From Magnaporthiopsis rhizophila (taxonomy: Eukaryota; Ascomycota; Sordariomycetes; Magnaporthales; Magnaporthaceae): DNA of 64,000 nt. Each line of letters begins with the position of its first letter. Position 1 is the first letter of the stretch. The translations under genes and the position numbers were made by a program. Shown one piece after another: positions 55,772 to 64,000 of the stretch. The DNA is taken from contig PYSS01000045.1 in the NCBI GenBank assembly GCA_003049465.1, positions 62,001 to 126,000 of the forward strand, given 5' to 3'. A model generated the notes under the pieces. It made no database searches and had not been told where the DNA came from. It was given only the letters and a program-made list of their open reading frames with translations.

Positions 55772-55790
55772 GAGCTCCCAGCCCTAAAGG

Positions 55791-57866
55791 ATGCATCCCG
55801 CGCCTACCCTGGCGGACGCGTCTCCCAAAACAGATGAACCATCAAAGGCATCGGCGCAACACCAGCGGCACACGAGTCCAGGCTTCACCGTCCACCCTAG
55901 CTCGCGCCGCACCCACTCACCTTCCACCTCGCCGACTCAGGCCACGCCCATGAGGAAAAACACCACTTCATCCACCAGCACGAACGCCACCCACACTACA
56001 GGAGCCACCATAACCTCAAACGAAACCCCCGGCACCCCCTACGGCCTGGAAGCATCTCCCAGCTTCTCGAGCCAGCAGATTTTTTCCGTAAAAGATGGAA
56101 CCGACTTGACGGGTGGCCGCCGGGCCAGCAGGCGACGTACGGGTCCCCTCTCGGCAGAGCAGAGGGAGAAAGCGGCACTGATCAGGAAACTGGGAGCGTG
56201 CAACGACTGTCGGAGGAGAAGAGTTGCTGTCAGTGCTTGTGTTTCTTCGTCTTTCTTTTTGTCTCTTTCGGCGAGACCCTAGGGTCTACCGCCCCGAGCG
56301 GGCATAGTCGTGCCATAACGGCGCTACTCGCACCATCGGAGATTCTCGATTGCTCACTTCTGATTCCCTAGTGTCACCCAAATCACCACAATATGACATG
56401 GGAAGATGCGTTCCGGAAGTATCGCTCTCATAGCCCGGTACATGAGCTGGCTCCTTTAGGGGCTCGCTTGAGTCCGCGGCCGCGGAATATGGAGCCTTTG
56501 TCTAACGGGAACACACACCTGTTGACCCACGACCCTCACGATATGGAGGTGGACAGCGCGCCGCCGCCGCCGCCACCGACGACGACGACGACGACGACTC
56601 CTCCGCTTCCGCCGCACCAGCGGCCGCTACCACCGCCGCCCCCGATTCGAAATCCCCACGGCAGCGAATCGCGGGTCAGGAAGCCGCTTCCCTCGGGGCC
56701 TCGCTTGGAAAAGCTTGCGGCACAAGCCTCGCAGGCAGTTCATGCGGCCCAAACCTCACAGAGCACCCAGCAGCCGAGCGCCGAGAGCATCCAGTCGGAG
56801 CTGCAGGCCGCGGCTTCGAAAATTGCCTCAAATCCGTATCGCAGTCGATACACGGCCGTGCAGGCACTGCTCATCTACTGGCAAGACGACGAGGACGATG
56901 CAGAACTAGTTTCTTCTGTGAAGGATCTAGCCGAGGTCCTAGAGAAGGACTACCAATACGTCACAGAGACCAAGAAGATCCCTTCTTCACCGGATAGTGG
57001 CGGGAGTCCATGGAGGTGGTTGTCTCGGACTGTAACCAACTTTGTGGACAACCGAGACTACAGGGATGTCCTGAAGCTTGTCTATTACAAGGGACAGAGC
57101 TATCTCGATGGAGATCGCGAGATGGTTCTTGCTAGGTAAGAATCACCTGTGGGCTGTTGTGTTGCTTGTTGCGCGGCCAATAAATAATCACCTATGGTTG
57201 CAGGCCCCCCGGGAGCTCTGGACTGACCATTACCTCGTGTCCCTTGTCAGGTCCCGGGACAGGTTAAAAGGTCCCACGATACGGTGGAGCGGTATCCAGC
57301 AAATTCTGGAGGAAACTTCTTCGGATACGCTGATCATCATGGATGCCGCATACTATCCATCGTCCAAGCTGGTCCGGCAGCAAGGGGTGCTGGAGGTGGT
57401 TGCCGCTTCGGCCTCGGAAGAGCACTTTGGGTCCATGGGGAACGCCTCGTTCACGCGCGCCGTGGCTGAGCAGCTTCACACGCGAGCCAGCAAGCGGAAT
57501 TTTATGGCGCCCCTGACGGCCGCCGAGCTGCACGCGAGGCTACTGTCCAGCTATCCGAAGATGGTGCGGGACCGGTACCCGGAGAAGCCCATCGTCAAGA
57601 GCTTTCCATCGCCGCTTCACATGCAAATCTCGGGCAACTCGAGACTGCCGTCGATCCTGCTCGCTCCAGTGCGGAGAGGCCTGCCTTTTGGCATCGAGCC
57701 GGACCCGGCGGCGCCCCGGTTGAATCTAACTCTTCAGTTCGGCGACGACTCGACCCCATTTGACATGGATAAATGGGCCGAGTGGCTGCGCCTGATGCCC
57801 GACGGCGTCAAAGACATCAAGGTCGAATGGCCTTGCAACAACTTCAACAACAATACGTTTACGTGA
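55791..57866 (+). CDS. Caspase-like (peptidase C14 fold) protein with degenerate catalytic site and N-terminal Cys/His cluster (605 aa)
   Basis: There are three exons, 55791-56228, 56372-57135 and 57251-57866. The first junction reunites a Cys/His motif: C137-x2-C140 with a basic RRRRVA run, then C147-H-x2-H-H (pattern C-x2-C-x6-CH-x2-HH). Residues about 200-250 are Pro/Thr-rich and disordered. From about residue 307 the chain follows fungal caspase-like domains: AVQALLIYWQDDEDD, a helix with LAEVLEKDYQYVTET, KIPSSPDSGG, FVDNRDYRDVLKLVYYKGQS, then (across the second junction) PTIRWSGIQQILEE, DTLIIMDAAYYPSS, GVLEVVAASASEEH and SFTRAVAEQLHTRA. In active members the strand after VYY ends Gly-His-Gly and the next strand ends Asp-Cys-Cys. 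Here they read Gly-Gln388-Ser and Asp-Ala433-Ala434, so both catalytic positions look lost. The second acceptor (57250) was chosen because the nearer AG at 57203-57204 breaks the frame. The function is inferred as non-enzymatic. Confidence 0.75.
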
Positions 57867-59072
57867 TGGATGGGGAGGCGTCCTTGGGCGATAAATACCA
57901 AATAAAGGGGATGGCTGGCCGAGGAAGGGAAGAAACGGCCTCGCTCGGAGTGCCGATCTGGCACGATACTGTGCCCACCTATTTCCCCGAGCACACACCG
58001 CACATCACGACATTTTTTCCTTGATTCTACATAAAGGTCATGGCTCGAGCCTTGGCCTCGATCCGGCCACGCTCGACCGTGGGCCCCTGGGACGGCATCG
58101 ATCCAATCCCAGCATAATACCCGTGCATCTCCACAAACGTTTTTCCTTAAAAAGTTCTTTGTTGGAAAAGTCCTGTTTCCTACAGGTTCTGATAGCGGAG
58201 GAGAAAACTCCCTGCCGCTACAGAAAAAAAAACAGCTCTCAATAAAAAAAAAACCCACCGATTTCCTTCCAGTCCATGTCTGCTGACATTTCTCTGTCGA
58301 TATCGTCGTCTCCTACATGTCCGCGGCTGCTTGACTGTATGGCAACCAACTATTGACTCTTTTCTTCTCTTTGGGTTTTGTCGTTGGCTGGTGCTTTGGG
58401 GTTTGGGAATTTTTACGAGACTACCATAGGTAGCTCCCCAAGCGAGCACCTTTTTTTTTTTTTTTGCATTCTGGTACAATTGCGTCGGAGCATCTTCTGG
58501 AGGGTTGTTCATGTTCTTAGGGGTAAATCGGCTCGCGTCTCCCTCTCCTGGGAGAGGTACGGCGGCCAAATAGAAACTTGCAGTTATAATTGGAACCCAT
58601 GTTACCCGAACGCGTCCTGTACATTTCTTGTCCTATTCCTACATCTTTTCCTATCCCTACGTCCTTTCCTATTTCATACAATCTAGCGGTTTGCATACGG
58701 GCTGTCGGAGCTCGCTCAGAGAACGACAGGGTATTTGAGGATTGGAAAATGCTTTGTTACGTCGAAAGATAGGCGGGCAGACGACGAGGGAATGACAGCT
58801 CCGAAAAAAACGAGGAACTGGAATGGAATCTCTATTCCCACCACCACTTTTGGTCCAGGATATGTGTTTTTGGTTTTCCGTATACAAGGTAAAGTACAAG
58901 GTAGAAAATCCCATCGCCCCTTAACCCCATGTCATACACTTTCTTATTAAACCAGAGATTCACAACGCTGTGCCACACCACGTGGTATATTACAGGAAAA
59001 CGAAAGCAAGAGAAACATCATCGTACACATAGAAACAGGAATCAAACAGTCATAAATACAGTCAATTATCAT
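57867..59072. other. Convergent 3' intergenic region
   Basis: This 1.2-kb spacer lies between the stops of the caspase-like gene (+) and the phospholipase B gene (-). A T15 run lies at 58451-58465, and a CTAT/CCTA-type short repeat lies at about 58628-58675. No gene-like signal is visible. Confidence 0.5.
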
Positions 59073-61118
59073 CTAAGCAAGCGCGGCCAGCACGGCAACC
59101 GCGAGCATGCAACCGGCGAGACCCCTGTTTCCGACATGCATCGCCGAAAACCCGGCCGACTTGACCGCCTCGCCGCTGGCCTTCTGGTCCCCGACGCGGA
59201 AGGCGGGCTGGTACATATCCGGGTTCGTGGATGAGGAGGCGATTCCGTTGCCGCCGCCGTTGCTACCGACGAGCTTGCCGTCCCAGCAGTACCTCGAGAA
59301 GCAGTCGCTGCACTGGGCGGGCACAGCGGTCCCCGTGCGGACCAGGCTGCGCTGCAGGACGGCGCAGGCGACGCAGGCGGACCATTCGGCGTCGAGGGTG
59401 CCGTTGCCCTGCGTGGCCATGTTGTAGCCGTTGAGGATGATGTCGTCGCGCTGGGCCAGGCCGTATTTGGGCGTGAAGGTCGAGACGTTGGGCATGGCCG
59501 TGTACGGGGCGTTGGGCAAGTACACGATGAGCGGCGGGACGGGCTGCGACGACAACGACGGCGACGATGATGATGACGTCAAGTTGGCGACGTCGCAGCC
59601 GAAAAAGACCGGGCGGTTGTTGAGGCCGCGGGCCAAGAAGGTGGCCTGGTCCGGAACGGCGGGAAAAACGGTGCCGTTTGCGATGCGGCCGAGCGACCGG
59701 TCGTAGGTGGCGCGCAGGGCGAAGCCATCGGGCCAGTTGTACTTGGTGTCGGCGCTCGAGTCGACGGCGAAGACGACGTCGACGCGGCGCGCGGGTTGGA
59801 TCAGCGGCTGAAGCGGGATATTTTGGCCGTCGGACCCGCCGTCCACGAGCGAGAGCCGGACGGAGCCCGCCAGCGACCCCGCGCCGCCGTCGCTGTTGTA
59901 GCCCAGGAACGGGTTGGGTCGGTACGAGGCGATGTCGTCGTTTTCGTCGCCGACGCGCGTGGCCACCTCGCGCAGCGCGGCCAAGACGACCTGCGGGATG
60001 CCTGAGCCGGCCGAGGTGATGTTCCGGAGCAGGAACTGGTTGAAGAGCGAGGAGCTGGTGCCCATGACGAACGAGGCCGCGTCGAAGCCGCGCACGCACT
60101 TGTTTGCGCCGTCACTGCCGCCGTCGGTGGGGACGACGCCGGCGGAAAAGTTGGAGCCGAGGTACTCGAGCGGCGCGAAGCCGTACGCGGTCGGGTCCCA
60201 AGTGCCCAGCTCAAAGGGGCTGAACTCGAACACGGTCGAGTTGAGGTTGATGATGCGCGTGCCGGGGGCGCGGCCGTCGGCCACGATGAAGGGGAGCGGC
60301 GTGATTGCGGTCTTGAAGGAGTCGGACTGCGCGATGGACGAGAAGGTGTAGGCCGGCCCGCCGTCCGGGGCGTCGATGAGCTGGTACGCCAGGGTGCGGC
60401 CCCAGTAGTCGGTCAGCGACGTGTCGAACCCGGCCTTGCGCTTGGCCGACACCTGCTTGAGGATGTCGCCCCAGTACGCGACCGGCTCCAGGGCGCGCGA
60501 AGCCGCCGAGTCGGAACTGTTGCTGTCGGGCCCTTCGAGCAGGGAGCGGTCGAACTTCCAGACGCGCGGGCTGGCGCGGAGCTGCTGGACTGAGCTGAAG
60601 TTGTTTGTGAACATGGAGCCCACGAGCCAGCCACCGCCTGAGAGCCCGGCGAGGTACGTGGCAGACTGGAGTAGGCCGCCGATGCTGCCCTTGCCCTGCG
60701 TGCTGCCGGGCGTGCGGTCGTCGGCGGCCGCCAGGAAGCCCGCGCCGTTCATCAGGGCGCGGTAGCCGCCGCCGCTGACGGCGATGGCCACGTTGGGCTG
60801 GTTGGCCACGTCCTTCGACATGTAGGCGGCCGCGTCAAAGTCCTTGATGCCGGCACGCTTCAGGAAGTCGGTCATGGGCTTGGCCGTGACCTTGCGCCGC
60901 TGTTCCAGCCACTTGGACTCCTGGGGTGAGAGCCCCGAGCCGGCGCTCCGGATCTTGGGCCGATCCTGGGGGCAGTCGACGACCTGCGGCGCGTACCCGC
61001 CGCTGGGCGAGTTGGGGAGAGCGCGCTCGGCCAGCTCGGCCTCGACTTGGGGCGCCCAAGCGGCCAGCGGAATGGCCGTGGCGGCAGCCACAGCTGCGAA
61101 TATGATAAAGCGCATCAT
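59073..61118 (-). CDS. Lysophospholipase / phospholipase B, secreted and probably GPI-anchored (681 aa)
   Basis: This is a single-exon gene of 681 residues from [20 protein letters not shown], a clear signal peptide. The frame extends upstream to 61184, but that extension would bury the signal peptide, so I start at 61118. The cPLA2-type catalytic domain shows SGGGYRAL (about residues 115-122, oxyanion Gly-rich loop with Arg120), the nucleophile motif [12 protein letters not shown] (Ser160), and the Asp motif [18 protein letters not shown]. Other family blocks are [31 protein letters not shown] and [11 protein letters not shown]. Many Asn-glycosylation sequons and paired Cys ([22 protein letters not shown]) fit an extracellular enzyme. 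The last 25 residues ([19 protein letters not shown]) form a hydrophobic GPI-attachment signal. The enzyme removes acyl chains from (lyso)phospholipids at the cell surface or wall. In fungi it helps phosphate or lipid use and remodelling. Confidence 0.95.
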   Translation of the reverse strand: MMRFIIFAAVAAATAIPLAAWAPQVEAELAERALPNSPSGGYAPQVVDCPQDRPKIRSAGSGLSPQESKWLEQRRKVTAKPMTDFLKRAGIKDFDAAAYMSKDVANQPNVAIAVSGGGYRALMNGAGFLAAADDRTPGSTQGKGSIGGLLQSATYLAGLSGGGWLVGSMFTNNFSSVQQLRASPRVWKFDRSLLEGPDSNSSDSAASRALEPVAYWGDILKQVSAKRKAGFDTSLTDYWGRTLAYQLIDAPDGGPAYTFSSIAQSDSFKTAITPLPFIVADGRAPGTRIINLNSTVFEFSPFELGTWDPTAYGFAPLEYLGSNFSAGVVPTDGGSDGANKCVRGFDAASFVMGTSSSLFNQFLLRNITSAGSGIPQVVLAALREVATRVGDENDDIASYRPNPFLGYNSDGGAGSLAGSVRLSLVDGGSDGQNIPLQPLIQPARRVDVVFAVDSSADTKYNWPDGFALRATYDRSLGRIANGTVFPAVPDQATFLARGLNNRPVFFGCDVANLTSSSSSPSLSSQPVPPLIVYLPNAPYTAMPNVSTFTPKYGLAQRDDIILNGYNMATQGNGTLDAEWSACVACAVLQRSLVRTGTAVPAQCSDCFSRYCWDGKLVGSNGGGNGIASSSTNPDMYQPAFRVGDQKASGEAVKSAGFSAMHVGNRGLAGCMLAVAVLAALA

Positions 61119-63213
61119 GGGAGGATTATTGCCCGTATATGTGTATTGTCCTGATTCACAAGAGGCAACCGGAGGTAGGATCAAAAAAAAAAAAAAAAAA
61201 AAAAAAAAAACAGATGAGCGGAGACTTCGAGATGGGATTATGGATGCGGCTACCCGGCCAGCGGTATTATACTCAGCCAGGCAGGTAGGTAGGTAGTGAA
61301 GATGTTAGACACCACAATGAAGACGGGACAAAGGCCTCGCTTACACAGTCGAGCGCCCCGTCCCCGCCGCAAAGCTGACGGAAATAGAATGCTACCCTGC
61401 CCGCCCCCAAACGCCAGCCAGGGCGGGCACTGGACGAACGTCAGACAGGGAGCGGGCTAGGGTGGGCTTCTACATACAGTAAGAGAATGGAACCGAAACA
61501 GACGCGTAACACAAGTGGGCCAACAAGCTGGCGGGCGGCTTCGACATTCGTGAGCCGGCGGCTGTTTATCGGTGGTGGTGGCGGCAGTTACATAGTTTGC
61601 CGGCGTCCCGAACCCGAAGTTGCCGATCTGATGGTCGTGGTGGTGGTGTTCACGCTGCATGGAAGTCAAGGGGTAGCATCGGGAAAGGGTGGTGTCGTTT
61701 GCGGAGAATAAAGAGAGAGAGAGCATGAGAATGACGACGACAAAGGACCAAGGTTTTGCCATGGGGGTTCTCGGCTATCTCGGCAGCCTAGCTGAAAAGA
61801 AAAGAGTCAGTCAGTCAGGTTCAGCCCTGCCCGTCTGTCCCATCAGTCTGTCACGAGGTCCAGCACCGCAAGGGGCCGCCTGGCTGCCCGGACAGGACCA
61901 GGATATAGTGAGCGGTTGGCCATGGTGTGTTTTTTTTTTTTTTTTGTTCTGAGAGCAGCCACGTTTCAACCCGCCCTGTTTTTCTGGTCCCTACCCTGGC
62001 ACCCCATCCCAACGCCATGGAGCTTCGAGGTCTCGTTGCTGCAGCCTGATCGACCCACAGTCAGTGTGGCTTGCAGGCCTTGCCTTGGCCTTTGAATGTC
62101 GTGCAGGGCCTCCCGCCTCACGTGCGTGTTACGTGCGTGTCGGCTGTCAGCCCAGGGCACCCGCAGATTCCCATCTTATCTTGGCCGGCTGCATTTGAAG
62201 CCAAAAGGTTGTTGGTCTCTCGTCCCCGTGTTGTTGTGAGCTTTATAATTTAGCCCACCAACGGACGTAGAGCGCCCGGTGAGGTTCCCTCGATCGCTGT
62301 CAGCCACAAAGCAGGCGTCGGACAGAGATCATCACTCACCCGAAGCTTGATCACGGGCGACACGCCTATCCGACAAATTCTCTGTGGCCCTGATTGGACC
62401 AAGGTGAGAGTCGCTCGGGTAGTTATTGGGGTAAATACACCGACCTGAATGCCACTGTTTGCTCGAATTTTGCCATGTTTCCACGACGATTTGAGTCGCG
62501 ACTGAGAGTTGAGGTCATTTGGCTCGGGTATCGCCCAAATTACCAGGCAACCAGCCAGATCTAGAATAAGCACACGTCCATCCATACCTTGAAGGCATAT
62601 CCAGGGTGGTTTATTTCTTCGATGTATTCTTCCGTGACTGACAACTCCCAGTGAGCAGAACTGGTGTTTGACTTCGGTGAAATTGGCAGATGCCATGCAT
62701 TGACACCGCTCACAATGTGCGGTGTGCTGCCAACCACCGCACTTTTCACGCATATGCAATCCATACACTCGTGCAAACCACGATTCATTAACGTGAAAAT
62801 CCCGTAGCTTGGGGCGGTGTAAGGATACAGGCGGAGCGCGACTCTGTAAGTCTGTACGACTGTCTTTACAGGCAATGCCAAATGTCTGTGTTTACTCGAG
62901 GCGGAAAGGCGTTTACAGGGTTACGTCATTAGCACTTGCAGGTGGCCTGGGCTGCAGTTTGATTGATTTGTTGGCAGCAACCGCGCAGCGCGTCGTTGCC
63001 TGGCCACGAGGAAAATACCCCAGTCACGCCCCACACATATGTTCCACTTGGTAAACACAGGCTCCCATTCACGCTCTGCCAATGTGGAGGAGCTTGACCT
63101 GCTGTGTTTCTTTTTATCTCCAGCTCCCCAACAAACTAATGCAGATGCCGAAGCCACACCCCTACAAACGCGACAACTAACCGCCAGCAGCCAACACCAC
63201 CAACCAACCCACC
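61119..63213. promoter_or_regulatory. 2.1-kb divergent spacer, phospholipase B / AT-hook protein
   Basis: This region separates the divergent starts at 61118 (-) and 63214 (+). It contains A28 at 61183-61210, an AGG/GTAGG short repeat at 61279-61297 and a T15 run at 61930-61944. The block 62.25-62.9 kb has two overlapping minus-strand ORFs (172 and 106 codons), neither of which I recognise. It should hold both promoters. Confidence 0.45.
61183..61210. repeat. Homopolymer A28 just upstream of phospholipase B
   Basis: This is an uninterrupted run of 28 A located 65 bp upstream of the phospholipase B start (T28 on the gene strand), within its presumed 5' UTR or core promoter. Confidence 0.9.
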
Positions 63214-64000
63214 ATGGAAGCCCCGAAACGCATCACCCGGAGCAGGGCCAAGGCCGGCTCAGAAAAGCCTGCCACCAAAATCGTCACAGCTGCTGCCGCC
63301 GCGAAGAAGACCGCCCCCGCCGCCCCTATCAGCAGGAAGAGGCTTCGATCTGACGACGCCGACCACGACGAGGATGACAACGACGAGCTCGGTGGTGCCG
63401 AACCCGCGCAGGGCGCCACCAAGCTGAGGACAGCCGCCCGCGCTGCTCGCGGGAGGCCAAGGAAGGCGGAGGCGGTGGAGGAGACAAAGCCCGTTGAACC
63501 AGCACCTGCTCCAAAACCAAGGGGACGCCCTGCAAAGAAGATAGCCCCGGCAAAAGAGGAGCCGCTGGCAGCAGCTCCTGTGCGCGCAACAAGGACAACG
63601 AGGGCAAAGAAGACGGAGCCCCCTCCGCAGCCAGAGGAGACTGCCGAGCCCCTGAAGCCAGCTACCAGAGCCCGTGCTACCACCGCCGCCACGGCAGCCA
63701 AGGCAACAGTCAAGAAGTCGGTGAAGTTCGAAGAGCCAGAGAAGGAGAACACCCCTCCCGTTGTTCCAAAGACCAAGAGGGTAAAGGCCGCCGCAGCAGA
63801 ACCCCCTGCCCCAGTCGCCGCAGAACCAGTCACCGCAGGCCTCCGCGCTCGGCCACTGCGCAGGGCCACCGCTGCTGCTGCTCCGTCAGCCCCTGCTCGT
63901 GCCACCCGGGGCGGTGTCAAGTCAACAGCAGCCGCCGCCGCCCAGAAGGAGGAGAGGCCCGCGACCCCACTTGGTCCCAAGAGGATCACGCAGCTGACCC
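63214..64000 (+). CDS. Basic Ala/Lys-rich nuclear protein with AT-hooks, N-terminal part (3' truncated)
   Basis: The frame opens at ACCATGG and stays open to the window edge; 262 residues are visible. The sequence is low complexity and strongly basic with a short acidic island (DDADHDEDDNDE, about residues 48-60). DNA-binding AT-hook cores occur as AARGRPRKAE and KPRGRPAKK. A KEN-box-like element lies in SVKFEEPEKENTPP (about residues 171-184), which would make it a possible target of the anaphase-promoting complex. TRSRAK near the N-terminus and RATRTTRAKK repeat a basic Thr-Arg theme. No folded domain is visible in this part. A nuclear, chromatin-associated and possibly cell-cycle-regulated protein is the best inference; I do not recognise the family. 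Confidence 0.75.
   Translation, partial: MEAPKRITRSRAKAGSEKPATKIVTAAAAAKKTAPAAPISRKRLRSDDADHDEDDNDELGGAEPAQGATKLRTAARAARGRPRKAEAVEETKPVEPAPAPKPRGRPAKKIAPAKEEPLAAAPVRATRTTRAKKTEPPPQPEETAEPLKPATRARATTAATAAKATVKKSVKFEEPEKENTPPVVPKTKRVKAAAAEPPAPVAAEPVTAGLRARPLRRATAAAAPSAPARATRGGVKSTAAAAAQKEERPATPLGPKRITQLT

Larger units (their letters stand above)
45062..55790. other. 10.7-kb region without a convincing gene
   Basis: This is by far the largest gap in a window that otherwise averages a gene every 2-3 kb. I read both strands for single-frame and splice-joined domains and recognised none. The ORFs present (for example at 49000-49602, 49520-50122 and 52742-53677) are rich in Arg, Pro, Gly, Ser, Cys and Trp in proportions expected from chance. 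The base composition is not the AT-rich pattern of heavily RIP-mutated repeats. Simple repeats occur: AGCC-type at 45690-45765, GGTGG-type at 46500-46560, TTC-type at 49745-49766, A24 at 50584-50607 and CCAGCGT triplication at 53615-53635. From about 53.7 kb on the plus strand is strongly pyrimidine-rich, consistent with a long 5' leader of the downstream gene. Confidence 0.5.

Noticed and set aside
57136..57204. Nearer 3' splice site (GTTGCAG) in the second intron of the caspase-like gene
   Set aside because: Using it with the GTAAGA donor shifts the frame to a stop within 20 codons. The acceptor at 57250 keeps the frame and restores a continuous caspase-like pattern.
62250..62881. Two overlapping minus-strand ORFs (172 and 106 codons)
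   Set aside because: They are in different frames with no recognisable family. They could be a decayed gene, but nothing in the sequence supports one reading over the other.

Overview
This window is nuclear DNA from a filamentous ascomycete, most likely a Sordariomycete. Protein-coding genes lie on both strands and many carry short spliceosomal introns (about 55-155 bp, mostly GT-AG). Several products belong to families typical of such fungi: DUF3176 and DUF155/RMD1 proteins, a GFA-family enzyme, a secreted phospholipase B, choline sulfatase, Ric8 and an F-box/2EXR-like protein. Spacers carry long A/T homopolymers, pyrimidine-rich leaders and TAGG/TACC microsatellites. I recognised no tRNA, rRNA, CRISPR array, intact transposon or obvious secondary-metabolite cluster. 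Family calls rest on reading motifs, not on database searches.

Layout. 1-6 kb: the 3' end of an RMD1-like membrane protein (+), a zinc-ribbon protein (-), RNase P subunit RPP1 (+) and a secreted Pro/Ala-rich protein (-). 6-9 kb: a gene-free divergent spacer. 9-20 kb: a DUF1295 membrane enzyme (+), a six-exon GFA-type gene (-) that can only be seen by assembling splice sites, an acyltransferase-3 protein (-), a 2EXR/F-box-like protein (-), Mediator subunit MED8 (-) and choline sulfatase (-). 22-28 kb: the PQ-loop protein MPDU1 (-), a chromodomain/AT-hook protein (-) and the G-alpha chaperone/GEF Ric8 (-). 28-39 kb: RIF1 (+), glucose-6-phosphate 1-epimerase (+), class II DAHP synthase (-) and HYPK-like NatA regulator (+). 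41-45 kb: a large DUF3176 membrane protein (+). 45-55.8 kb: almost 11 kb in which I see no convincing gene. 55.8-57.9 kb: a zinc-finger-like plus caspase-like gene (+). 59-61 kb: a GPI-anchored phospholipase B (-). 63.2 kb to the end: the N-terminus of a basic AT-hook nuclear protein (+).

The genes are a mostly ordinary housekeeping mix: chromatin and replication control (RIF1, chromodomain, AT-hook), RNA processing (RPP1), transcription (MED8), N-terminal acetylation control (HYPK), glycosylation (MPDU1), aromatic amino acid entry (DAHP synthase), sulfur scavenging (choline sulfatase) and G-protein signalling (Ric8).

The item I rate most unusual is the 605-residue protein at 55791-57866. 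It appears to be a caspase-fold protein in which both catalytic positions are replaced (His to Gln, Cys to Ala). It is fused to an N-terminal Cys/His cluster and sits downstream of a very long gene-free region with a pyrimidine-rich leader and a short uORF. Other notable points are a GC-AG intron in the GFA gene, paired SILK/RVxF PP1-docking motifs at the RIF1 N-terminus, a perfect TGAGTCA cross-pathway-control site between DAHP synthase and HYPK, and a cluster of inverted repeats near 12.2 kb.
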